Assembly (NCBI GenBank): GCA_965230525.1
Contig: OZ246008.1
Location: 868,001-932,000, forward strand
Direction: 5' to 3'
DNA: 64,000 bases
Source: GCA-002733465 sp965230525
GTDB taxonomy: Bacteria; Pseudomonadota; Gammaproteobacteria; Enterobacterales; Kangiellaceae
Shown here: in pieces, positions 26,954-34,984 of the stretch
How the letters are laid out: each line of letters opens with the position of its first letter
How positions within the stretch are numbered: position 1 is the first letter of the stretch
Program-made: the position numbers and the translations under genes
Notes under the pieces: generated by a model
Told to the model about the DNA's origin: nothing
The model's input: the letters and a program-made list of their open reading frames with translations, nothing else
The model's database searches: none

Positions 26954-27742
26954 TTGACCTTAATCGGCAGTGGCATTCACACGCCCGCCCATTTAACTCA
27001 GGAATCGATTGGGCAAATTAAATCCGCAGAATTAGTGTTTGCCCTAGTACCTGACCCACTAGGGATGAGTACACTTAAAAATATTAATCCGAACCTCTCA
27101 AACTTGGCGGAATACTACTTTGACCCTAATGAAAAAGATCGCGGTCAAGACCGACTCGCCGGGTATAACAAAATGGTTGAAGTTGTTTTGCAGCAGGTAA
27201 AAAAAGGCAAAAAAGTGGTTTGCGTATTCTATGGGCATCCTGGCATTTTTGTTTACCCTGCCCATCGAATGATAGAGCTAGCTCGTGCAGAAAACTATCA
27301 AGCCAAGATGTTGCCTGCAATCGCGGCAAGTGATTGTTTGTACGCTGATTTGGGAATTGACCCGGGTGATTCGGGTTGCATTAGTTATGAAGCATCTCAG
27401 TATCTGTTCTTTAAGCATCAAATCAATCCCTGCGCGAATTTAATCTTGTGGCAAATCGGTGTGGTTGGTGATGAGTACCTTAATCGTTTAGAGCCTGCTG
27501 AAAACGGTTTAAAAATGCTAATTGATAAGCTGAGTTTGCACTATGACCTGCAGCATGAAGTTATTTTGTACGAGGCTTCGAGATTGCCGATAATGACGCA
27601 TAGAGAGCAACGGTTGCCATTAGGCGAGTTAGTAAACGCAGAGGTAAAAACGATCACCACCTTAGTTGTTCCTGCGGCTAAGTCGCTCAAGATAGATCAT
27701 GCCTTTTGTGAAAAGTGGCAAATCAACACCGAGCTATTATAA
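26954..27742 (+). CDS. Split-borosin peptide backbone alpha-N-methyltransferase
   Basis: A 262-residue tetrapyrrole (corrin/porphyrin) methylase-fold enzyme of the borosin RiPP class, which uses SAM to methylate peptide-bond nitrogens. It resembles Shewanella SonM as I recall it: LVFALVPD, VVCVFYGHPGIF, YADLGIDPGDSGCISYEASQ, NLILWQIG, and HEVILYEAS. The residues corresponding to the catalytic Arg/Tyr/Tyr are present (Arg67, Tyr71, Tyr93 counted from this start). The start is uncertain: TTG here, or an ATT at 26933 with a better AGGGAG site that would restore the first beta strand. It lies 31 bases after yigB, and the precursor gene follows. Confidence 0.85.
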   Translation: MTLIGSGIHTPAHLTQESIGQIKSAELVFALVPDPLGMSTLKNINPNLSNLAEYYFDPNEKDRGQDRLAGYNKMVEVVLQQVKKGKKVVCVFYGHPGIFVYPAHRMIELARAENYQAKMLPAIAASDCLYADLGIDPGDSGCISYEASQYLFFKHQINPCANLILWQIGVVGDEYLNRLEPAENGLKMLIDKLSLHYDLQHEVILYEASRLPIMTHREQRLPLGELVNAEVKTITTLVVPAAKSLKIDHAFCEKWQINTELL

Positions 27743-27753
27743 TGACGTGGGTC

Positions 27754-27785
27754 CAGCCATTATTGATGTTTGTCAACAATGGCTG
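27754..27785 (+). promoter_or_regulatory. Intercistronic hairpin between borosin methyltransferase and precursor
   Basis: CAGCCATTATTGA, loop TGTTTG, TCAACAATGGCTG: a 12-pair stem with one A-C mismatch. There is no immediate T tract, though CTTTTATT follows 10 bases later. It could be an RNA processing or stabilising element, or a partial terminator that sets the ratio of enzyme to precursor. Confidence 0.55.
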
Positions 27786-27829
27786 TATAAAGGATAGGCT
27801 TTTATTAATAAACAATAAGGAAAAACCTA

Positions 27830-28048
27830 ATGAGTCAGGAACTAACAGACTTTTTGACCAACCTCGCTACCGATCAAGATCTGGTTGACGAATACAATGC
27901 TGATCCGGAAGGTACTATGATTCAACATAATGTGCCTCAGCACCATCGACAGTTAGTACTCGACAAAAACTATGATGAAGTGCAAAACGTATTAGGTGCA
28001 GATTACTCCATCACCAATAATCATGTCATTAGAGCCTACAAAAATTAA
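27830..28048 (+). CDS. Borosin precursor peptide (borosin-binding domain plus core)
   Basis: A 72-residue precursor, substrate in trans for the methyltransferase. Residues about 4-56 form a helical binding domain related to SonA and to LigA-like small proteins (LTDFLTNLATDQDLVDEYNA, DPEGTMIQHN). The last residues after LGADY are the likely core, ITNNHVIRAYKN, ending one residue after the last Lys. By comparison with SonA, backbone N-methylation is expected around HVIRAY (65-70); this is an inference. AAGGA lies about 10 bases before the ATG. No protease or exporter gene is adjacent. Next is a sensor kinase 21 bases on. Confidence 0.82.
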   Translation: MSQELTDFLTNLATDQDLVDEYNADPEGTMIQHNVPQHHRQLVLDKNYDEVQNVLGADYSITNNHVIRAYKN

Positions 28049-28069
28049 GTCGTTTTCGGCCAATCTCAA

Positions 28070-29953
28070 ATGTCGTTATCTATCTCAATCTTTAAGTGGT
28101 TGCTAATTTTAATCGTAAGTTACGCAATTTCTAGCTTTTCTTTCGCCAATCAGGCTCAAACTAAATCAGCGCAACAGCTTAATGAAGCTGCTTATGAAAA
28201 CTTTCAACAAGGTAACTACGAGACCGCTTATAAATTATCGAATCAAGCCCTAGCACAAGCCAATAGTGAGAATAATGCGAGTGAAAAAGCCAGAGCCTTT
28301 AATAATCTTGCTTCCAATCTGTTGTACTTCGGCGACTCAGAACGCGCCCTAGAACTTTATACTCAGTCACTCAATCAAAGTCTTGCTGCAAAAGACCTAT
28401 CGGGGGTTAATCGTGCCTATAACAACTTAGCCAATGTGTATACCGATATCGGCGATATTGATGAAGCAACTAAGTTTCGTTATTTGCAATTGGAAAATAG
28501 CTTGCAGACAGGAGATTCATTGGACCAGGTTAGTGCTTATATTGGGCTAGCACAAATTATGACCGACAAAAACAATATAGAGTCGGCTAAAACTTACATA
28601 GAACAAGCGTGGCAAGCTCACGCTGAGCAACAAGATCCTTTTCTAGAGGTCTACATTTTGACAACCGCTGCAATGGTTGCGGAGAAAGAACAAAACTATG
28701 CCGAGGCTGTTACGGCTAACAAAAAGGCGGTCGCAATCGCTCAACAAAATGATTTTCATGGACTCGTTATCAGTAGCAAGGTCAACGTAGCCCGCAGCTA
28801 CTTAAAACAGAAACGATTCCAAGAAGCGATAGATTTATCAAAAGAGTTACTACCTGAATCGCTTCGATTCAAACTGTCTTTCAAAAATATACAATTATAT
28901 AAAATATTAAACCAAGCTTATGAGTCACTCGGAAACTTCGAACAAGCGTTATCTTATCAACGAAAAATCGAGGAGCTAGAGCAAGAGTTTGTTGGCGAAA
29001 AAATTAAATTCTTAGGCGAAGTTTTTAAATTAGATAGACAGTTTATGGAGCAACAGGAAAAGCTGGAAGAATTACAAAAAGACCAACAGATAATGTCACT
29101 AAAGATGGAGCAGCAAAAACAAAATCAAATCATTTGGATTTCACTATCGCTGTTACTGATCGCAATCGTTTCTTTCGTTTATTATCGATATATGAGTCGC
29201 AAAGAATTACAAAGGCAAAAATTGGTTAATCAAAGATTGCAAGAACTTGACAGAGTAAAGGATCGAGTACTGACCAATACTTCACATGAATTGCGAACGC
29301 CACTCAATGGAATCATAGGCTTATCAGAAATTATTATTCAAGATGAAAATAATAATTTTTCTGAAGCCAACTTAAATTGCCTTAAACTAATTAAATCTTC
29401 CGGAGAGCAGTTGGCTCGAGTGGTCAACGATATTCTCGAACTATCCAAACTAAGAAATAGCCAATTAACTGTTTTCAAAACTGATTTTAATATTGTTGAA
29501 CTTATCGAAGATGTCGTGAATGTTTGTCAACCTAATATCAAGAGTAAATCAGTTGAGTTGATTAATCAAAATCGTGGCCAATCAATCTTGGTAAAACAAG
29601 ATCGAGGGCGATTGCAGCAGGTACTTTTTAATGTGATCGGTAATGCAATTAAGTTTACTAATCAGGGATTTGTTCACATTACTAGCGAGCTGAAAGACAA
29701 CCAGTTAACGATTTCTTGTACTGATACTGGGATCGGCATTCCAGCCGAAAAGCAAGCCAGAGTATTTGAAGGTTTTGAGCAAGTGGATGATGGCGATTCG
29801 CGCGCAAAGTCTGGAACAGGGTTAGGCCTTGCTATTACCAAAGGTATTGTCGAAGCACTCGATGGAAGGATTGAACTGTATTCCGAATTAGGCAAGGGAA
29901 CTAAAATCAAAGTGATTTTACCCAACGTTAATACTACTAACTCATCATCCTAA
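28070..29953 (+). CDS. TPR-containing membrane sensor histidine kinase
   Basis: A 627-residue kinase with an N-terminal signal or membrane helix (residues about 6-26). About 300 residues of tetratricopeptide-like repeats follow (for example FQQGNYETAYKLSNQALAQA, YLKQKRFQEAIDLSKELL) in the periplasm. Then come a coiled coil, a transmembrane helix (about 353-373, ISLSLLLIAIVSFVYY), HisKA with His406 (SHELRTPLNGIIGLSE) and a HATPase_c domain (N box NVIGNAIKFTN, G box SGTGLGLAITKGIVEALDG). No receiver domain or response regulator gene is adjacent. It starts 21 bases after the borosin precursor, so is probably cotranscribed. Confidence 0.9.
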   Translation: MSLSISIFKWLLILIVSYAISSFSFANQAQTKSAQQLNEAAYENFQQGNYETAYKLSNQALAQANSENNASEKARAFNNLASNLLYFGDSERALELYTQSLNQSLAAKDLSGVNRAYNNLANVYTDIGDIDEATKFRYLQLENSLQTGDSLDQVSAYIGLAQIMTDKNNIESAKTYIEQAWQAHAEQQDPFLEVYILTTAAMVAEKEQNYAEAVTANKKAVAIAQQNDFHGLVISSKVNVARSYLKQKRFQEAIDLSKELLPESLRFKLSFKNIQLYKILNQAYESLGNFEQALSYQRKIEELEQEFVGEKIKFLGEVFKLDRQFMEQQEKLEELQKDQQIMSLKMEQQKQNQIIWISLSLLLIAIVSFVYYRYMSRKELQRQKLVNQRLQELDRVKDRVLTNTSHELRTPLNGIIGLSEIIIQDENNNFSEANLNCLKLIKSSGEQLARVVNDILELSKLRNSQLTVFKTDFNIVELIEDVVNVCQPNIKSKSVELINQNRGQSILVKQDRGRLQQVLFNVIGNAIKFTNQGFVHITSELKDNQLTISCTDTGIGIPAEKQARVFEGFEQVDDGDSRAKSGTGLGLAITKGIVEALDGRIELYSELGKGTKIKVILPNVNTTNSSS

Positions 29954-29965
29954 GTGTTTACATTA

Positions 29966-30727
29966 TTAAAATCGCAATGATAAACAGCTTAAGCCACCAT
30001 CTACTTTTTGAAACTCAGAAACGTCGACTTCTATAACGTTATAACCCAAATCAACTATTTTTTGTTTGGTTTTCGGAAAGCCTTTTGGTGTTAATACGGT
30101 GCCGTTAATCCAAACACTATTTGCTGCATAGGCTTCGTTTGCATCAACTTCGACTCGGCAAAATTTTGAAAATTCTGGCTTTGTCAAAAATTCACCGCAG
30201 GCAAGCAGATTACTATCTTCTAAATAGCCAAGTCCCGTTTTTAAGTGGAGAACTTCGGTTAAGCTAACCACTGACCCCGTGTGGCTATGTTTTTCGAGAA
30301 TTTTGATCAGTTGTGCAGCGCCTTCTGCATTAGTTCGCTCCGAAAGGCCAATATAAAAATGCGAACCAACCATCATGACGTCGCCAGCCTCAACCGTTCC
30401 TGGTGATTCAATCCGTTCCAAAGTAGGATAAAATTTCTCGATGGCTGCGGTAATAAATTGAGTTTCACCTTGGCGTGTGACAGCACCTGGATTAGTAATG
30501 ACAGCGCAGTTCGGGGTTAATAGCGCCACATCTTCGACAAATGTTGAGTCCGGAAATTGCTCAAGTGCTGGTAAACAGGTCACGGTTAAACCGCAAGCTT
30601 GCAATGCAGAAATATATCGCTGGTGTTGCTGTAACGCTTTTTGATAATCTGGTTTTCCTAAATCAACACTGGTGAGTCCATCAATTAATGATTGGCTTGG
30701 GGTTCTAACAATAGCGTGTTTAAACAT
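29966..30727 (-). CDS. Dimethylarginine dimethylaminohydrolase (DDAH)
   Basis: A 253-residue amidinohydrolase-fold enzyme converting Nomega-methylated arginines to citrulline and methylamines. The catalytic residues align one position off Pseudomonas DDAH: Glu113, His161 and nucleophile Cys248 (GGLSCLSLRF), with the substrate loop PDSTFVEDVAL. The usual bacterial length supports a full enzyme, not an arginine deiminase. It is convergent with the sensor kinase gene. A Rieske oxygenase gene upstream on the same strand and a divergent APC permease suggest a small N-methyl amino acid catabolic group, an inference from context. Confidence 0.9.
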   Translation of the reverse strand: MFKHAIVRTPSQSLIDGLTSVDLGKPDYQKALQQHQRYISALQACGLTVTCLPALEQFPDSTFVEDVALLTPNCAVITNPGAVTRQGETQFITAAIEKFYPTLERIESPGTVEAGDVMMVGSHFYIGLSERTNAEGAAQLIKILEKHSHTGSVVSLTEVLHLKTGLGYLEDSNLLACGEFLTKPEFSKFCRVEVDANEAYAANSVWINGTVLTPKGFPKTKQKIVDLGYNVIEVDVSEFQKVDGGLSCLSLRF

Positions 30728-30774
30728 GGGCTGTTTCCTGCTTGTGATGAATCTTAATGGAAATCAAAATTGAA

Positions 30775-31860
30775 TTAGTTTATATCTCTTAGGCTTGAGC
30801 GCACTAAATTTTGAAAATGTAGCACCCCACTTTCTCGCTTCATGCAAAGAGGTCCTGCTTGGTAACTCAACGAATCTAATCCGACTTGAACTTGTTCACA
30901 GATATCGATGTCTTCCTGTTGTACTTCGTCGCTGAATTCTTGATCTTGCTTGATCAGCTCCTGGGTTTGTTTGGATTGCTGATTGGCATAGTAATAGTCA
31001 AATAGGATCTTAGTTTTCGATTTGGATAGTGGCACGATCAAATTGGTTTGTAATCTGCCTGGCAAAATATTAAGCATCATGTTGGGATAAACACAATAGT
31101 AATGTGCACAGCCCTCGCCGTAATAAATGTCGGCCTGGTTATTATCTGCATTATCAAGCGGGCTATACTGATAGCTAAACCATTCATGAAGTTCGGTCTT
31201 ATACTGACGATAATCGAGCAATTTATTTAAGCCAGGATGAACATGCGGTAAGTGATAGCCTTCAAGATAATTGTCCATGTAGATCTTCCAGTTACAATCA
31301 ACAATATATTGATCTCGATGGCTAAAGCTCAGTTGAGTTAAATCTATCGGCTGAATATGTTGGCTAATACCCTGTAACAAGGAGTCGATATTCATCTTTG
31401 GCGGCTTAATTGAAGCAAATATAAATCCCTGCCACTGGGCAATATGAACTTCAGGAAGTTTGTGTTGGCAAACATCAAAATTTGGTGTTGATTGCATTTC
31501 CGGCGCAGACTTGAGTTGACCATCTAAACGATAGGTCCAGCCGTGATATTTACAGCGAAGCACTTTGCTGTTGCCATTTTCAGTGGCTAAAGGTCCCGCT
31601 CTGTGTCGGCAAACATTATGAAACCCTTTAAGTTCGCCAGACTCATCGCGAAGCACTATGACGGGGACTCTACCAATCTTGCCAACAACAAAATCACCTG
31701 ATTGGGCTAGTTGACTTTGATGAGCCACTAACTGCCAATGGCACTCGAAAATCTTGGATTGTTCTAGATTAAAAACTTGTTCGCTAGTGTAGAGATCAGC
31801 GTGCAGTGCAAAGGCGTGGTTCTCGCTGGCATGCTTTAGATGTTCTGACAATCCTGGCAT
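30775..31860 (-). CDS. Rieske non-haem iron oxygenase, alpha subunit
   Basis: A 361-residue oxygenase. The Rieske [2Fe-2S] ligands are CRHR...CKYHGW, Cys84-His86-Cys103-His106. The mononuclear iron site is in YMDNYLEGYHLPHVHP (His203, His208), as in choline monooxygenase, GbcA and N-demethylating oxygenases. The substrate could be a quaternary amine or an N-methyl amino acid, but is not resolved. ATG at 31860 is used; a TTG four codons earlier is possible. No reductase gene is nearby. DDAH lies 47 bases downstream on the same strand. Confidence 0.85.
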   Translation of the reverse strand: MPGLSEHLKHASENHAFALHADLYTSEQVFNLEQSKIFECHWQLVAHQSQLAQSGDFVVGKIGRVPVIVLRDESGELKGFHNVCRHRAGPLATENGNSKVLRCKYHGWTYRLDGQLKSAPEMQSTPNFDVCQHKLPEVHIAQWQGFIFASIKPPKMNIDSLLQGISQHIQPIDLTQLSFSHRDQYIVDCNWKIYMDNYLEGYHLPHVHPGLNKLLDYRQYKTELHEWFSYQYSPLDNADNNQADIYYGEGCAHYYCVYPNMMLNILPGRLQTNLIVPLSKSKTKILFDYYYANQQSKQTQELIKQDQEFSDEVQQEDIDICEQVQVGLDSLSYQAGPLCMKRESGVLHFQNLVRSSLRDIN

Positions 31861-32007
31861 ATATTGACCCAATGTCGCGGTTTATTAATCTTAAAATATC
31901 TGCAATTGAGCATGATTGCAATCTCATTTGATCCCCAACGGCTGAAAATTGACTTGTTTGAAAATAGCGCGTAAAACAGAAAGGTCAAATTATTAACTGA
32001 GTGGTCA

Positions 32008-33321
32008 ATGCAGCAAGATAAAACCCAAAGTAAGCATCGCAGCAAAGTTGGCATTTGGATTTGCACGGCGTTAGTTGTGGGAAATATGATAGGTTCTGGG
32101 ATTTTTCTCTTACCGGCCTCTTTAGCGCCTTATGGCGGTGTCAGTATCCTTGGGTGGGGGTTGACCACGTTTGGCGCATTAATGACGGCCTTGGTATTTG
32201 TTAGACTGAGTAGAAAATTCCCTCGTCAGGGGGGCCCTTATCGCTACGCCTATGACAATATTAGTCCTCTTGCCGGATTTTCAGTGGCTTGGTCATACTG
32301 GGTTTCAATTTGGTGTGGTAATGCGGCCATCTCAGTCGCAGCGGTGACTTATTTAGGGTTCTTTTTCCCACAACTAGCAAATAGCGCCAGTCTTTCGGTT
32401 GTCGTGACTCTAAGTATTCTTTGGACAATTACCTTCTTAAATACGCGTGGTGTTAGGCAGGTCGGGTTATTTCAATTAGTAGCAACCATTTTGAAACTAT
32501 TACCCTTAGTCGCGATTGGTGTTATGTGTTTTGTGGTGTTTGAGCCGGCTTCATTTAAACCATTTAACCTCTCTCAAGAGCCGCTGGCCAGTTCAGTTGT
32601 GGCCACTGCAGCACTGACACTTTGGGCTTTCTTGGGGTTAGAATCCGCCACTATTCCGGCTGATAATGTAGACAACCCGCAATCGACCATTCCGAGAGCG
32701 ACTATGATTGGCGTGTTGGTGGTGGCGGTGGTCTATTTGTCCAGCCAAATAACCATAATGAGTGTGGTTGATAATTCTCAATTACAAGTGTCTGGCGCGC
32801 CCTTCGCTGATGCAGCGGTGATTCTATGGGGAGACTGGGCAGGAAACATTGTTGCAGCCGGCGCAGTGATTAGTTGTTTGGGTGCACTCAATGGATGGGT
32901 ATTATTGCAAGGTCAAGTTCCAATGTCGGCGGCTCGCGATAAGTTATTACCAGCAATATTTAGTGATCAAAAAAAGCACGGCTTATCGGTAGGAGCATTA
33001 GTTTTTTCTAGTGTGATTATTTCCATTTTGATAGCGGCTAATTATACCGATGGTATGGTTTCGCTTTATACCTTTGCCATTTTAGTTTCAACACTTGGCA
33101 TATTTATCCCCTACTTACTTTCAATTTTTGTTGATTTAAAAATGCTATTAACGCAGCGATCAGCGGGGCCCGATTACGCTTCTATAATAAGCGCGATCTT
33201 AGCGCTAGTTTATTGTCTCTGGGCCATTAGCGGGATTGGTACTAAAGCCACGTTGTGGGGAGTTGTACTGATTTTAAGTGGCTTGCCTATTTATTGGGTT
33301 ATGCTTCGATTGCAAAAGTAA
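32008..33321 (+). CDS. APC-superfamily amino acid permease
   Basis: A 437-residue membrane transporter with about 12 hydrophobic helices. TM1 holds the substrate-binding motif GNMIGSGIFLLPASLAPYGG, typical of the basic amino acid/polyamine antiporter group. TM6 carries LTLWAFLGLESATIPADNVDNP (in two parts). Divergent from the Rieske oxygenase gene with 147 bases between, so it may import the substrate for that enzyme or DDAH. Arginine-like specificity is only suggested. Confidence 0.9.
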   Translation: MQQDKTQSKHRSKVGIWICTALVVGNMIGSGIFLLPASLAPYGGVSILGWGLTTFGALMTALVFVRLSRKFPRQGGPYRYAYDNISPLAGFSVAWSYWVSIWCGNAAISVAAVTYLGFFFPQLANSASLSVVVTLSILWTITFLNTRGVRQVGLFQLVATILKLLPLVAIGVMCFVVFEPASFKPFNLSQEPLASSVVATAALTLWAFLGLESATIPADNVDNPQSTIPRATMIGVLVVAVVYLSSQITIMSVVDNSQLQVSGAPFADAAVILWGDWAGNIVAAGAVISCLGALNGWVLLQGQVPMSAARDKLLPAIFSDQKKHGLSVGALVFSSVIISILIAANYTDGMVSLYTFAILVSTLGIFIPYLLSIFVDLKMLLTQRSAGPDYASIISAILALVYCLWAISGIGTKATLWGVVLILSGLPIYWVMLRLQK

Positions 33322-33331
33322 AACGTTTTTA

Positions 33332-33877
33332 ATGTTACTGCAAACATCACTCGAATTACGATTAATTCAACTTCTTGCTAGCGATCCTATCAGGCTGCGC
33401 GCTCTAGCCGCAGTGAGACGTCTGAACTTACCGGATGGATGGATTGCGGCGGGATTTGTAAGGAATTTGGTTTGGGATGAGCTGCATCAAATTAATACTC
33501 CTTTAACCGATGTTGATGTCATTTTTTATTGTCCACTCGATTTAAGTAAACAGCGAGAACGAGCGATCGAAAAACAACTTAGCCAAATCGAACCGTCAAT
33601 TCCCTGGTCAGTCAAAAATCAGGCTAGAATGCATTTGAAAAACGAAGTGGCACCCTATCAAAATAGTCTTGATGCGATGAGTTTTTGGCCCGAAAAGCAA
33701 ACCGCAGTGGCGGTTAAGATGGATAATCGAGGACAGCTCAAAGTTGTCAGTTGTTTTGACATATCCGTTTTATTTGCGAAAAAAATCATCCATAACCCTA
33801 GCGCACCTAAGCAATTGTTTGAACAGCGGATTCAATCTAAAGGCTGGCTTACCCGATGGCCAAGGCTTACAGTGTAA
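33332..33877 (+). CDS. Nucleotidyltransferase-like protein (DUF925 family)
   Basis: A 181-residue protein of the nucleotidyltransferase superfamily: GWIAAGFVRNLVWDEL is the glycine-rich/polymerase-beta-like motif and LTDVDVIFY supplies two metal-binding Asp. The middle WSVKNQARMHLKN and C-terminal QRIQSKGWLTRWPRL are shared with DUF925 proteins. The donor and acceptor are unknown. It begins 10 bases after the permease stop and is convergent with nadK. Confidence 0.8.
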   Translation: MLLQTSLELRLIQLLASDPIRLRALAAVRRLNLPDGWIAAGFVRNLVWDELHQINTPLTDVDVIFYCPLDLSKQRERAIEKQLSQIEPSIPWSVKNQARMHLKNEVAPYQNSLDAMSFWPEKQTAVAVKMDNRGQLKVVSCFDISVLFAKKIIHNPSAPKQLFEQRIQSKGWLTRWPRLTV

Positions 33878-33904
33878 AATAGTCATCAGCTGAGCTGCAG
33901 ATAG

Positions 33905-34789
33905 TTAGAGTTTTTGTCCCCAACCTAGTTTAGTTCTAAGTACTTCAAAGTAATCATAATCAAGCGGGTGAACTAAACACATTTCTATGGGATAGGGTTT
34001 GATCCGTATGCGATCGCCCGGTTGCAGCGAAATGATTACCTGACCATCACAACTTAGTTGCGGGTTGTGTCGGTTGGTTTCACTAATCACTATATCAATG
34101 ACTTTTTCTTTATTAACCGCAATGGGTCGGCTAGTGAGAGTGTGTGGGCACATAGGAACTAATACAATGGTATCGGTTTGCGGGGCTAAAATAGGGCCAC
34201 CACCCGACAATGAATAGGCAGTTGATCCCGTAGGGGTGGAAACGATCAAGCCATCAGAGCGTTGGCTGTAAACAAAGGTTTGATCCATGTAAAGTTCAAA
34301 GTGGATCATGCGAGCAATTTCGCCAGGATAAAGCACTACATCGTTGACCGCATTGGAAGCGCCTACAGATTCTTCATTTCGGAACACCTCGGCGTGCAGC
34401 AGGAATCGATTTTCAAGGCTGTATTGACCTTCTAAAATGGGAGGCACTCGAGTATCTACTTCGGTTGGGCGAATATCAGTCAGAAACCCTAGATGTCCGC
34501 GGTTAATCCCTAACATGGGTAATCGGCTATCAATTAGATCTCGAGCGGTTTTCAGCATACTGCCATCACCGCCAACCACAATAGCAAGATCGCAGTATTT
34601 ACCGATATCATCAAACGGGATTTTCTCTGCCTTACCTGAGGGAAAATCATAAGTATCAGAGGCTGGCAAAAAAACCTCTAGCCCTAACCCTTGAATTTGC
34701 TCACTCAGTAGATCAACAGTTTCTTGCGCGGCCTTGCTTCCTGGTTTACCGATGAGTGCAATCTTTTTGAAAGGTTTTAAATTAGCCAT
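33905..34789 (-). CDS. nadK: NAD kinase
   Basis: The 294-residue enzyme phosphorylates NAD to NADP. It has the GGDGSMLKTAR motif, GINRGHLGFLTDI, and the C-terminal NAD-kinase signature STPTGSTAYSLSGGGPI. Standard length for the family. It is divergent from hrcA, with a 195-base intergenic region between them. Confidence 0.97.
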   Translation of the reverse strand: MANLKPFKKIALIGKPGSKAAQETVDLLSEQIQGLGLEVFLPASDTYDFPSGKAEKIPFDDIGKYCDLAIVVGGDGSMLKTARDLIDSRLPMLGINRGHLGFLTDIRPTEVDTRVPPILEGQYSLENRFLLHAEVFRNEESVGASNAVNDVVLYPGEIARMIHFELYMDQTFVYSQRSDGLIVSTPTGSTAYSLSGGGPILAPQTDTIVLVPMCPHTLTSRPIAVNKEKVIDIVISETNRHNPQLSCDGQVIISLQPGDRIRIKPYPIEMCLVHPLDYDYFEVLRTKLGWGQKL

Positions 34790-34923
34790 AATTTATCCGC
34801 GATCGCTTAACGTGATGTTAAGGTAACGAGTTACAGGATTGATTTTGGCGTGATCGTCCCCATGTAAAACGAATACAGGTCACACCATTAATCTGCTTTA
34901 TACAATCATAATCTCTGTTTTTC

Positions 34924-34938
34924 TATTGATTATCAATA
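34924..34938. promoter_or_regulatory. 15-bp perfect palindrome upstream of hrcA
   Basis: TATTGATTATCAATA, symmetric about its central T, lies 47 bases before the hrcA ATG in the nadK-hrcA divergent region. It is AT-rich and could be an operator or form part of a promoter. It is not a CIRCE element. Confidence 0.35.
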
Positions 34939-34984
34939 ATATAGTGACAATATAATTAAAAAGTTGGAAAAAAGACCCAAAATC

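Noticed and set aside
26954..27742. Cobalamin or sirohaem biosynthesis methylase
   Set aside because: No other tetrapyrrole genes are nearby, the motif set matches SonM-type borosin enzymes, and a matching precursor gene follows.
34800..34984. CIRCE element before hrcA
   Set aside because: No TTAGCACTC-N9-GAGTGCTAA or close variant is present; the palindrome there is unrelated.
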